Positions 8,427 through 16,871 of a DNA stretch of 64,000 bases are shown one piece after another. The notes beneath the pieces were generated by a model, which searched no databases, was not told the origin of the DNA, and saw nothing but the letters and a program-made list of their open reading frames with translations. Positions within the stretch are counted from its first letter, which is position 1; each line of letters starts with the position of its first letter. The stretch is from the NCBI GenBank assembly GCA_052400665.1, contig JBQTGK010000001.1; one strand, written 5' to 3'. The DNA comes from JBQTGK01 sp052400665 (lineage in GTDB: Bacteria > Bacteroidota > Bacteroidia > Bacteroidales > Marinifilaceae). The translations under genes were made by a program, and so were the position numbers.

Positions 8427-9458
8427 ATGAACAAAGCCGCCTTACTATTGATTATATTTTTATGTGCAAGCAAAATTAGTATTGCTCAAAATGGCGGTGA
8501 AAACATCTACGAATTTTTAAATTTAGGAAGCTCGGCAAGAGTAGCTGCAATGGGTGGCGATCAAATCGCCTTAAGCAATGTCGATGCCGACTATGCCTTT
8601 TATAATCCGGCAGCTCTTACTCCCGATTTAGATCAACAAGTAGCTCTAAACTATGTAAGTTATCTGGCCGATATAAATTATGGCTATGCTTCCTATGCAA
8701 AAAATTTAAAAAATATTGGCACCTTCGCATTGGCCATGCACTATGTAAACTATGGGAAATTTACTGCTGCCGACCAACTGGGCGAAATAACAGGCGATTT
8801 TAAGGCCGCTGATTATGCTCTTTTTATTAGCTACGGACGACAAATAAACAGTAATTTTAGTATTGGTATCACACTAAAGCCTATTTACTCATCGCTCGAA
8901 AAATATAGCTCTTTTGGTTTAGCCAGCGACTTATCTGTTATTTACGATAGCTCCGACAAATTATTTCGGGCATCACTTTTAGCCCGTAACTTCGGATATC
9001 AAATTAAACCCTATTACGGATCGCATCGCGAAGACCTGCCCAACGAACTACTTATTGGTTTTAGCACTAAATTGCAACATGCTCCTTTCCGATTCTCTCT
9101 AACCTACCGGCATCTCGAAGAATTCGACATGACTTACCAATCGGATTTAGATAAGAAAAGTGATGATTTTTCCTCTTCATCAAAGAAAAATAATTTTGCC
9201 GATAAAGCCTTAAAACATCTCATATTAGGTGCCGAATTTCTTCCAACAAAAAACTTTGCTGTGCGCTTTGGATATAATTTTCAGCGCAGAAAAGAACTCA
9301 GTATCGATGAAAAAAAATCGACAGTGGGATTCTCCTGGGGATTTGGATTTAAACTTTCAAGATTTCGAATTAGTTATGCTTCTGCAAAGTATCATTTAGC
9401 GAGTGCAAGCAATCATTTTTCTGTGAGTACACGCCTTAGCGATTTTAATTTTAGATAA
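8427..9458 (+). CDS. porQ: type IX secretion system outer-membrane protein PorQ
   Basis: The protein is 343 aa with a signal peptide (about 1-20, ending ISIAQ). It then has a PorV/PorQ-type beta-barrel starting GGENIYEFLNLGSSARVAAMG, with DADYAFYNPAAL close behind. That opening is the hallmark of PorQ, which with PorZ and PorV is part of the attachment complex that anchors type IX cargo to A-LPS at the cell surface. Alternating hydrophobic residues continue to a C-terminal aromatic (FNFR). The gene is immediately upstream of cmk, as I recall for Porphyromonas gingivalis and relatives, which supports the PorQ call over a generic PorV-like barrel. It implies a type IX secretion system elsewhere in the genome. 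Confidence 0.85.
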   Translation: MNKAALLLIIFLCASKISIAQNGGENIYEFLNLGSSARVAAMGGDQIALSNVDADYAFYNPAALTPDLDQQVALNYVSYLADINYGYASYAKNLKNIGTFALAMHYVNYGKFTAADQLGEITGDFKAADYALFISYGRQINSNFSIGITLKPIYSSLEKYSSFGLASDLSVIYDSSDKLFRASLLARNFGYQIKPYYGSHREDLPNELLIGFSTKLQHAPFRFSLTYRHLEEFDMTYQSDLDKKSDDFSSSSKKNNFADKALKHLILGAEFLPTKNFAVRFGYNFQRRKELSIDEKKSTVGFSWGFGFKLSRFRISYASAKYHLASASNHFSVSTRLSDFNFR

Positions 9459-9561
9459 TTTTTTAATTAAAAAGCCACATTGCAATCGTTTACTAAAAGG
9501 CACCTGTTAGAATGTCCCTCATTTTTAAACTATTTTCTCTCATTTTGATCGATTTTCTTTT

Positions 9562-9569
9562 TACTTTTG
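9562..9569 (+). promoter_or_regulatory. Bacteroidota -7 element before cmk
   Basis: TACTTTTG matches TAnnTTTG and lies 36 nt before the cmk ATG at 9606. A TTTG at 9544-9547 is only 14 nt upstream, shorter than the usual spacing of about 19, so only the -7 box is well supported. Its position argues that the cmk start is 9606 and not the upstream in-frame TTG at 9567. Confidence 0.5.
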
Positions 9570-9605
9570 TACCCAATTGCACTAAAATTTCGAGCAATAC
9601 AAAGA

Positions 9606-10301
9606 ATGGATATATCTGAACAAAAACTAATTATAGCAATCGACGGTCATTCGTCATGCGGAAAAAGTACAGTTGCCAAAGATTTGGCAAAAAAAATTAA
9701 TTACACCTATATCGATAGTGGCGCAATGTATCGGGTTATTACTCTGTTTGCAATGCGTAACAAATTAATCGAGAACGATAAGGTTGATGAAAACAAACTG
9801 GCTCATCTAATTGATCAGGTTTCTATTTCATTTAAATTCAATAAAGAATTGCAACGACACGAAACTTTCATGAATGGCGATTTAGTTGAAGATGAAATAA
9901 GAACTCTTAAAGTATCGAACAATGTAAGCTTAATTGCTACCATAAAATTTGTTCGCGACAAAATGGTTGCTCTCCAGCGTGAACTAAGCAAAGCAGGTGG
10001 CGTTATTATGGATGGCAGAGATATTGGTACAGTAGTTTTCCCTAATGCAGAATTAAAAATTTTTATGACTGCCGATGTGGAAGTAAGAGCCATTAGAAGA
10101 TATAAAGAGCTAAAAGAGAAAGGAGAAAATATATCTCTGGATGATATACGTGAAAATGTAAAGAAAAGAGACTATATCGATGAAAATCGAGATGAAAGTC
10201 CCTTACGAAAAGCCAAAGATGCAATTATCCTTAACAATAGCAATCTGACTCCTGCAGAACAGCTTGATTGGATTGTAGAAAGAATGAACGAGGTAAAATA
10301 A
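9606..10301 (+). CDS. cmk: cytidylate kinase
   Basis: This enzyme phosphorylates CMP and dCMP to the diphosphates in the cytoplasm. The 231-aa protein has the P-loop IAIDGHSSCGKSTVAKDLA near the N-terminus, then YIDSGAMYR (substrate site), GGVIMDGRDIGTVVFPNA and a late RDxxDxxRxxSPL-type segment (KRDYIDENRDESPLRKA). All of these are diagnostic for bacterial CMP kinase. ATG at 9606 is chosen over the upstream TTG because it follows the -7 promoter box. The stop codon TAA shares its last base with the ispH ATG (TAATG), so ispH translation is probably coupled to cmk. Confidence 0.95.
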   Translation: MDISEQKLIIAIDGHSSCGKSTVAKDLAKKINYTYIDSGAMYRVITLFAMRNKLIENDKVDENKLAHLIDQVSISFKFNKELQRHETFMNGDLVEDEIRTLKVSNNVSLIATIKFVRDKMVALQRELSKAGGVIMDGRDIGTVVFPNAELKIFMTADVEVRAIRRYKELKEKGENISLDDIRENVKKRDYIDENRDESPLRKAKDAIILNNSNLTPAEQLDWIVERMNEVK

Positions 10302-12148
10302 TGAAGATTGAAATTGATCCAAATGCTGGGTTTTGTTTTGGCGTAGTAAATGCAATTAACAAAGCCGAAGAAACATTAAAAAAAGAAGATCAGCTATACT
10401 GCATTGGCGATATTGTTCATAATAGCACCGAAGTTGATCGGCTACAAAATTTGGGTTTACAAACAATCGATCACAACGAATATAAAGGTTTAAAAAATAA
10501 AAAAGTTCTGTTTCGTGCTCATGGAGAACCACCAGAATCATATAAATTGGCAAAAAGTAATAAAATTGAAATTATTGATGCCACTTGTCCTGTTGTTTTA
10601 AACCTCCAAAAAAGAATTAAAAAAGCTTACAAGGAAATAAAAAAATCGAAAGGTCAGATTGTTATCTATGGTAAAAAAGGCCATGCCGAAGTAAACGGAT
10701 TAGTAGGACAAACCGAAGGCAATGCTATTGTTATAGAAACGCTTAAAGATTTAAAATCGGTAAAACCAAATTTGCCAGTTATTTTGTTTTCGCAAACCAC
10801 CAAAACAATAGAAGGTTTTAAGTTGGTAGCCGAACAATTAAAAAAATCTGTAAAAGCAAGCTTTAAAGTTCACGATACAATATGCAGAAAGGTAGCCAAC
10901 AGAGTACCTTTAATTAAAGAGTTTGCAGAAAAACACGATATTATTGTATTTGTAAGCGGGAAAAAAAGCTCGAATGGTAAGCTACTATACGACGTTTGTA
11001 AAAGTGCAAACGCAAATAGTTATTTTATTACCGATGTAAACGAACTAAAATCAGATTGGTTCGATCGGGGAAAATCAGTAGGTGTTAGTGGAGCAACCTC
11101 TACTCCTGGCTGGTTAATGAACAATGTTGTAGAAAAAATCAAACTTGAAAATATAAAAATTATTAGCATGTCAAGAATAAAAAAAATAGGGGTGCTTACA
11201 TCAGGAGGTGATGCTCCGGGGATGAATGCAGCAATTCGTGCAGTTGTTCGTACAGCCATTTTCAACGAACTTGAAGTGGTTGGTATTAAGCAAGGTTACG
11301 AAGGCTTAATCAAAGGTGATTTTAAAGCAATGAAATCGCACGATGTAAGTAATATCATAGGAAAAGGAGGAACGATTCTATGTTCGGCAAGGAGTCAGGA
11401 ATTTAGAGAAGTTGAAGGAAGACAAAAAGCACACGATCAAATGATTGCTAACAATATCGATGCATTAGTTGTAATCGGTGGAGATGGTACTTTCTCTGGT
11501 GCTCGTATATTTACACAAGAACACGATATTCCTGTAGTAGGAATACCAGGAACAATCGACAATGATTTGTATGGAACTGATTACACAATTGGTTACGATA
11601 CTGCAATTAATACGGTAACTGAAGCTGTTGATAAAATTCGCGATACCGCAAGTGCTCACAACCGTTTATTTTTTATCGAAGTAATGGGTCGTGATGCCGG
11701 TTTTATTGCACTACGTAGTGGTATTGCAACTGGTGCCGAAGCAATTCTAATACCTGAAAAGGAAACACATACCGCAGAACTGCAATCTTACCTCGAAAAA
11801 GGGTATAAAGAACACAAATCGAGCGGAATTGTAATTGTTGCCGAAGGTGACAAATCAGGTGGAGCCTATACAATTGCTAAGAAAATTGAAAAACAACACC
11901 CTGAGTATGATATTCGCGTATCGGTACTTGGACACATGCAACGTGGTGGAGCTCCTTCTGCTTTCGACCGCGTAACAGCATCTACTTTAGGTGTTGCTGC
12001 TGTTGATGCTTTACTCGACGATCAAAAAAGTATTATGGTTGGAACAGTTAATGGTGAAGTAACACACGTACCATTTAACAAAACCATAAAAAATAAAAAG
12101 AAAGTAAACGATACATTCCTTAAGATAAACGAAATACTTTCTATCTAA
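10301..12148 (+). CDS. ispH-pfkA: fused IspH (HMBPP reductase) and PfkA (6-phosphofructokinase) in one frame
   Basis: One open frame of 615 codons joins two complete enzymes with no stop and no linker. Residues 1-289 are IspH, the 4Fe-4S reductase that makes IPP and DMAPP in the MEP pathway. Its cluster cysteines are C12 (GFCFGV), C96 (DATCPVV) and C195 (DTICRKV), at spacing very close to E. coli IspH. Residue 290 is the Met of a full 326-aa ATP-dependent phosphofructokinase: MSRIKKIGVLTSGGDAPGMN, VIGGDGTFSGA, GIPGTIDNDLYGTD and EVMGRDAGFIA. The PfkA ATG is at 11168-11170. A TAG in another frame sits at 11164-11166, right before it. One extra A in the five-A run 11155-11159 would end IspH there, giving two separate genes. 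Either a true fusion or a one-base indel is possible. Gene order cmk-ispH-pfkA supports both identities. Confidence 0.9.
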   Translation: MKIEIDPNAGFCFGVVNAINKAEETLKKEDQLYCIGDIVHNSTEVDRLQNLGLQTIDHNEYKGLKNKKVLFRAHGEPPESYKLAKSNKIEIIDATCPVVLNLQKRIKKAYKEIKKSKGQIVIYGKKGHAEVNGLVGQTEGNAIVIETLKDLKSVKPNLPVILFSQTTKTIEGFKLVAEQLKKSVKASFKVHDTICRKVANRVPLIKEFAEKHDIIVFVSGKKSSNGKLLYDVCKSANANSYFITDVNELKSDWFDRGKSVGVSGATSTPGWLMNNVVEKIKLENIKIISMSRIKKIGVLTSGGDAPGMNAAIRAVVRTAIFNELEVVGIKQGYEGLIKGDFKAMKSHDVSNIIGKGGTILCSARSQEFREVEGRQKAHDQMIANNIDALVVIGGDGTFSGARIFTQEHDIPVVGIPGTIDNDLYGTDYTIGYDTAINTVTEAVDKIRDTASAHNRLFFIEVMGRDAGFIALRSGIATGAEAILIPEKETHTAELQSYLEKGYKEHKSSGIVIVAEGDKSGGAYTIAKKIEKQHPEYDIRVSVLGHMQRGGAPSAFDRVTASTLGVAAVDALLDDQKSIMVGTVNGEVTHVPFNKTIKNKKKVNDTFLKINEILSI

Positions 12149-12186
12149 ATTTTACATTAGCGAAAGCTTTTGTTCAAGATATTCAC

Positions 12187-12222
12187 TCTGATTGAGATTC
12201 CTGCTTTGGGATTTCAATCAGA
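12187..12222 (+). other. hairpin in the pfkA-priA spacer
   Basis: tctgattga (12187-12195) and tcaatcaga (12214-12222) form a 9-bp perfect stem about 40 nt after the pfkA stop. There is no T-run immediately behind it, so it may be a weak terminator or an mRNA 3-prime-end stabiliser. The downstream arm overlaps the spacer of the priA promoter. Confidence 0.4.
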
Positions 12223-12235
12223 TCTGATAACTTTG
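12205..12235 (+). promoter_or_regulatory. consensus Bacteroidota promoter of priA
   Basis: TTTG (12205-12208), 19-nt spacer, then TAACTTTG (12228-12235) match the -33/-7 consensus TTTG-N19-TAnnTTTG exactly. The predicted start site is about 10 nt before the priA ATG at 12252, giving a very short leader. Confidence 0.7.
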
Positions 12236-12251
12236 AGGAAAATTCCTTACA

Positions 12252-14726
12252 ATGAACAAAACTACCAATTTCGCGGATGTTATATTACCGCTTCCTTTGG
12301 CCGGACTCTTCACTTATTCTATTCCCGATGAGTTTAAAAAAGAAATAGTCATAGGAAAAAGAGTGGTTGTTCCTTTGGGAAATAAAAAACTGTACACCGG
12401 AATTGTTCGTAAATTACACAACAATAAACCGGAAAACTATACAGTAAAAGACATTCTCTCTTGTCTCGACGAAAATCCTATTATTAATAGCTTTCAATTT
12501 AAATTGTGGGACTGGATTTCACAATATTATCAGGCAGTATTAGGAGATGTTTATAAAGCAGCTATTCCTTCTGGATTAAAGCTTGAAAGTCAAACCAAGA
12601 TAAGTCTGAACGAAAACTTTGTAGCCAAAACGGTTTTAAACAAAACCGAAGAACAAATTATAAACGTACTTGCTCATTCAAAAGATGTAAGCATCTCAAG
12701 TTTAAATCAAGCCACAAAAATAAAGAACACATTACCTCAGGTGAAAATTTTACTTGAAAAAGGTGCTGTTTATATCGAAGAACAGATTTTATCGGGATAC
12801 AAAGAAAAAAAACAGGAATTTGTGTCTTTATTTTCTGATTTTTCAGAAAATGAAATGGGAGAAATCCTTAACAGTTTAAAAAGAGCAAAGAAACAACAGG
12901 AACTACTACACTCCTACTTAAATCTTTCGAAACATTATTTCGAAACAAATCCTCATAAAGTCAGTGTCCTCGATTTGTTAAAATCGGCAAACTGTTCCCG
13001 CTCAATTCTAAAAAGCCTGATTGAAAAAAATATTCTGAACATCTATTTTGAAAAAACCGATCGAATAGATCTGTCTAAAGTAGAAACTTCGGAATTTAAA
13101 AAATTAAACCAACATCAGGAAAAAGCCATTGAGAACATAAGAATTCTCTTTGAACAAAAAAATTGCGTACTACTGCATGGAGTAACCTCAAGTGGTAAAA
13201 CTGAAATATATATTCACTTAATTAAAGAGCAGTTAAACAACAATAAGCAAGTTCTTTACCTACTTCCCGAAATTGCATTAACCACACAAATTATTACGCG
13301 TTTAAAATCTGTTTTTGGTAATAAAGTTGGAGTCTATCATTCTAAATTTAACGATTCAGAACGAGTAGAAATCTACAATAATATTCTAAAAAACGATCCT
13401 GAAAAATCCTATCAGGTAATATTGGGGGTTCGCTCCTCGATATTTCTGCCATTTAATAATTTAGGACTTATTATTGTAGATGAAGAGCACGAAAATACAT
13501 ACAAACAATTCGATCCGGCACCACGTTATCATGCACGCGATGCCGCCTTGTATCTGGCAAACTTACACAAAGCCAAAACTTTACTTGGCACAGCAACACC
13601 TGCCATCGAAACCTATTTTAATGCTCAAAATGGAAAATACGGGCTGGTAGAATTATTCCATAGGCATCAGGAAATTGAAATGCCACAAATAATTATATCC
13701 GATATAAAAGAGGCACGTCGAAAAAAAAGGATGAAATCAATTTTCTCTCCGGAACTTATATCGATGATGGAAAATAGCCTGGAAAATAAGGAACAAATTA
13801 TACTCTTTCAAAACCGCAGAGGTTATGCTCCTTATCTGGAATGTAAATCCTGCGGATGGGTACCTAATTGTCCCAATTGCTCGGTAAGTCTTACTTATCA
13901 TCGTCACAACAATCTACTTACCTGCCATTATTGCGGACACAGTTCTAATCCGCCGGTAAACTGCGAACACTGTGGCTCTAAAGACATTGAAGACCGAGGA
14001 TTTGGAACCGAAAAAATAGAAGAAGAATTACTAAATCTATTTCCAACTGCTAAAGTTGGAAGAATGGATCTGGATACAACCAGAAAAAAGCAGGCTTACG
14101 AAAAATTAATCTACAAATTCGAAAATCATGAACTGGATATTCTAGTGGGAACACAAATGGTATCAAAAGGATTAGATTTCGATAATGTTGGATTAGTAGG
14201 TATTCTTAATGCCGATTCGATGATGAATTATCCTGATTTTAGAGCTTACGAACGTAGCTTCCAAATGATGGCACAAGTATCAGGTCGTGCCGGGCGAAAG
14301 AAAAAAAGAGGGAAAGTGCTCATTCAAACCTATTCGCCAGATCATCCAATAATTCGAAGCGTTGTAAGGAACGATTATTCAGGCATGTACGCTTCGCAAT
14401 TATCCGAACGTCAGGAATATATTTATCCACCTTTCTACCGTTTAATTAATATCAGTATGAAGCATAAAAAACAACAGCTGGTAAACGAGGCAGCTAATTA
14501 TTTTGCCAAATCTTTAAAAAAAATATTTGGCATTCGTGTTTTTGGACCGCAAGCACCTTTAATTAACCGAATTCAGAACAATTACATTGTAAATATCCTG
14601 CTTAAAATAGAGAAAAAAAGCTCGCCTTCGAAAGCAAAATGGATACTAAACCAACAGGCTAATTTTCTGAAAGAAATAGACCGGTTTAAAGCCATTCAAA
14701 TTAATTTTGATGTTGATCCGATGTAA
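12252..14726 (+). CDS. priA: primosomal replication restart helicase PriA
   Basis: PriA reloads the replicative helicase at stalled forks. The 824-aa protein has an N-terminal DNA-binding domain (VILPLPLAGLFTYSIP), then the SF2 helicase core with Walker A GVTSSGKTE at about residue 310 and the DEEH box VDEEHENTYKQ at about 410. A zinc-binding insertion follows at about 530-580 with paired cysteines (CKSCGW, CPNC, CHYCG, CEHCG). The helicase motif QMVSKGLDFDNV and AQVSGRAGRK come later. Length and domain order are those of ordinary PriA. It has its own promoter and short leader and sits between pfkA and the heptose kinase gene. Confidence 0.96.
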   Translation: MNKTTNFADVILPLPLAGLFTYSIPDEFKKEIVIGKRVVVPLGNKKLYTGIVRKLHNNKPENYTVKDILSCLDENPIINSFQFKLWDWISQYYQAVLGDVYKAAIPSGLKLESQTKISLNENFVAKTVLNKTEEQIINVLAHSKDVSISSLNQATKIKNTLPQVKILLEKGAVYIEEQILSGYKEKKQEFVSLFSDFSENEMGEILNSLKRAKKQQELLHSYLNLSKHYFETNPHKVSVLDLLKSANCSRSILKSLIEKNILNIYFEKTDRIDLSKVETSEFKKLNQHQEKAIENIRILFEQKNCVLLHGVTSSGKTEIYIHLIKEQLNNNKQVLYLLPEIALTTQIITRLKSVFGNKVGVYHSKFNDSERVEIYNNILKNDPEKSYQVILGVRSSIFLPFNNLGLIIVDEEHENTYKQFDPAPRYHARDAALYLANLHKAKTLLGTATPAIETYFNAQNGKYGLVELFHRHQEIEMPQIIISDIKEARRKKRMKSIFSPELISMMENSLENKEQIILFQNRRGYAPYLECKSCGWVPNCPNCSVSLTYHRHNNLLTCHYCGHSSNPPVNCEHCGSKDIEDRGFGTEKIEEELLNLFPTAKVGRMDLDTTRKKQAYEKLIYKFENHELDILVGTQMVSKGLDFDNVGLVGILNADSMMNYPDFRAYERSFQMMAQVSGRAGRKKKRGKVLIQTYSPDHPIIRSVVRNDYSGMYASQLSERQEYIYPPFYRLINISMKHKKQQLVNEAANYFAKSLKKIFGIRVFGPQAPLINRIQNNYIVNILLKIEKKSSPSKAKWILNQQANFLKEIDRFKAIQINFDVDPM

Positions 14727-14796
14727 AAAAACACAAATGCAATTGTTAAAAATGCCTAAGGAAAGCCTTAAAAATTCATGAAAAGGCGAATTTGTT

Positions 14797-14804
14797 TATC
14801 TTTG
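14797..14804 (+). promoter_or_regulatory. Bacteroidota -7 element before the heptose kinase gene
   Basis: TATCTTTG matches TAnnTTTG, 27 nt before the GTG at 14832. No TTTG is found at the standard -33 spacing. Confidence 0.5.
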
Positions 14805-14831
14805 TTGGCATAATTCAAAAATCGATTGATA

Positions 14832-15833
14832 GTGAACAAAATTGAATTAGAAAAAACATTTGAGAGTTTCTCGGATTTTAACGTGCTTATTATTGGCGAC
14901 GTAATGGTTGATGCCTATGTTTGGGGCAAGGTAGAACGTATATCGCCCGAAGCTCCGGTGCCAATTCTTTCTTGTGTTAAAAGAGAAAACCGATTAGGAG
15001 GAGCAGCTAATGTTGCTTTAAATATAAAATCGATGGGTGCGAACCCTATTCTATGTTCGGTGATCGGAGACGACGAAAAAGGAAAAGATTTCCTACAGCT
15101 ACTAAGCAAAATTCAGGAAGAACAATACGGTATTGTAAGTAGCAAACACCGACGAACAACGGTAAAAACAAGGTTTATAAGTGATAACCAGCATTTAATA
15201 CGTATCGATGAAGAAGATACTCATGAACTAGCTGATAAAATTGAATTACAATTTATCGATCACATAAAAAGTTTGCTTAACAAGAACACGATTCACGCCG
15301 TTGTTTTCGAAGACTACGATAAAGGAGTAATCACGCAAAGCCTGATATCAGAAATAACAAATCTGACCAACAAAAAGAAAATTCCAATTTTAGTTGATCC
15401 TAAAAAACGACATTACAAAGATTACAAAAATGTTAGTTTGTTTAAGCCTAATTTTAAAGAGTTTGTTGAAGGCTCTAATCTTGATTTAGAAAAAGGTGAT
15501 CTGGAAGGACTCTTTACCGAGGCAAAAAAATTCCAAAACGAAATGGGTATTAACAAACTGTTAATAACTTTATCGGAACTGGGTGTTTTTATAAGTAACG
15601 AAAAAACATACGAACACATACCTGCTGTTGTAAGAGAAATTGCGGATGTATCGGGAGCTGGCGACACTGTAATTAGCGTAGCAACACTTTGTTTGGCAGC
15701 AGGAATGCAAGCGAGAGAAATTGCAGCCATATCGAATTTAGCAGGTGGAATTGTATGTGAAATACCGGTGGTAGTTCCAATTGATAAAAAACAATTGTTA
15801 AACGAAAGTATAAAACTGTTTACCAGCAACTAA
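14832..15833 (+). CDS. D-glycero-beta-D-manno-heptose-7-phosphate kinase (HldE N-domain / RfaE1 type)
   Basis: This is a PfkB/ribokinase-family sugar kinase of the RfaE1 group, which phosphorylates heptose 7-phosphate at C1 on the route to ADP-heptose for LPS core. Diagnostic segments are IGDVMVDAYVWGKVERISPE (N-terminal substrate motif), GGAANVALNIKSMGA and the ATP/anion-hole motif DVSGAGDTVISV near residue 270. The protein is about 333 aa and has only the kinase domain. The cytidylyltransferase half of E. coli HldE is absent and would need to be encoded elsewhere. No ATG is available at the N-terminus: GTG at 14832 is preferred, with an in-frame TTG at 14826 as the alternative. Another PfkB sugar kinase activity cannot be excluded. 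Confidence 0.85.
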   Translation: MNKIELEKTFESFSDFNVLIIGDVMVDAYVWGKVERISPEAPVPILSCVKRENRLGGAANVALNIKSMGANPILCSVIGDDEKGKDFLQLLSKIQEEQYGIVSSKHRRTTVKTRFISDNQHLIRIDEEDTHELADKIELQFIDHIKSLLNKNTIHAVVFEDYDKGVITQSLISEITNLTNKKKIPILVDPKKRHYKDYKNVSLFKPNFKEFVEGSNLDLEKGDLEGLFTEAKKFQNEMGINKLLITLSELGVFISNEKTYEHIPAVVREIADVSGAGDTVISVATLCLAAGMQAREIAAISNLAGGIVCEIPVVVPIDKKQLLNESIKLFTSN

Positions 15834-15991
15834 ATAGCTTTAGGTTTATTTATCGATTATGAAAACCTTTGGTATATAGGCCCTTCTATTTTAAAGGGAA
15901 TGTTATGGTATAAGTGTTAATATGTTGATAAATTGGTGCTATTTGTTACTATTTTAGAATGGCACAAAATTAAAAATGTCGCTTAAAATTG

Positions 15992-15999
15992 TATCTTTG
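15992..15999 (+). promoter_or_regulatory. Bacteroidota -7 element of the parAB operon
   Basis: TATCTTTG matches TAnnTTTG and is located 47 nt before the parA ATG (16047). A clear TTTG at the -33 spacing is not visible. Confidence 0.55.
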
Positions 16000-16046
16000 G
16001 AACAACATCAAATAATTTAATTTAATCCTTGTAACACGAATTGTTT

Positions 16047-16856
16047 ATGGCTAAAATTATTTCTCTGGCAAACCAAAAAGGAGGAGTTGGAAAAACCACT
16101 ACTGCTATCAACTTGGCTTCAAGTCTTGCTGTTTTGGAAAAAAAGGTTTTGATCATTGATGCAGATCCACAGGCTAATTCTACTTCAGGAATCGGTTTTG
16201 ATGTTCGCTCAATTGATAAAAGTATTTATGAGTGTATTGTAGACGGAATAGAACCTAAAGAAGCAATTCTTAATAGTGATATTGAAGGATTTGATATTAT
16301 CCCATCCCATATTGATTTGGTAGGTGCGGAGATTGAAATGCTTAACCTTGCCAATAGAGAGAAAATTCTTTTACATGTACTTGAAAAATTAAGCCCCGAT
16401 TACGATTATATTTTAATAGATTGTTCTCCTTCTCTTGGATTGATAACTGTGAATGCCCTTACGGCTGCCAATTCAGTGATTATTCCGGTTCAGTGCGAAT
16501 ATTTTGCATTGGAAGGATTAGGAAAACTCTTAAATACAATTAAAATTATTCAAAACCGTTTAAATCCTGAATTGGAAATTGAAGGATTCTTATTAACCAT
16601 GTACGATAGTCGATTAAGATTATCAAATCAGGTGGTTAGCGAGGTAAGAAAACATTTTCAGGATATGGTATTTGAAACCATTATCCAGCGAAACACAAAA
16701 CTTGGAGAAGCACCAAGTTACGGAAAACCTGCAATCCTTTATGATGCAGACTCGGTTGGAGCAATAAACTACCTGAATTTAGCTCGTGAATTACTACGTA
16801 ATAATGAATCGAGCAAATCAGACAATAAAGAAGAATCAATAGCGAATAATAAATAA
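16047..16856 (+). CDS. parA: chromosome partitioning ATPase ParA (Soj)
   Basis: ParA is the nucleoid-bound ATPase that moves ParB-parS complexes and so segregates chromosome origins. The deviant Walker A motif QKGGVGKTTTAINLASSLA sits at residues 10-28. Walker A-prime/B follow as IIDADPQANST and LIDCSPSLG, with IPVQCEYFALEGL further on, all typical of chromosomal Soj. The 269-aa length is standard. ATG at 16047 gives the family N-terminus MAKIISLANQ; a TTG two codons upstream is possible but unneeded. The last 20 residues are polar and rich in Lys, Asn and Ser. parB begins 15 nt after the stop. Confidence 0.95.
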   Translation: MAKIISLANQKGGVGKTTTAINLASSLAVLEKKVLIIDADPQANSTSGIGFDVRSIDKSIYECIVDGIEPKEAILNSDIEGFDIIPSHIDLVGAEIEMLNLANREKILLHVLEKLSPDYDYILIDCSPSLGLITVNALTAANSVIIPVQCEYFALEGLGKLLNTIKIIQNRLNPELEIEGFLLTMYDSRLRLSNQVVSEVRKHFQDMVFETIIQRNTKLGEAPSYGKPAILYDADSVGAINYLNLARELLRNNESSKSDNKEESIANNK

Positions 16857-16871
16857 TTCTGGAAAAGTAAC

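Noticed and set aside
11164..11166. TAG right before the pfkA ATG as the real ispH stop
   Set aside because: It is not in the ispH frame of the given sequence; it would need a one-base change upstream, so the sequence is reported as a single frame and the alternative is listed as a finding.
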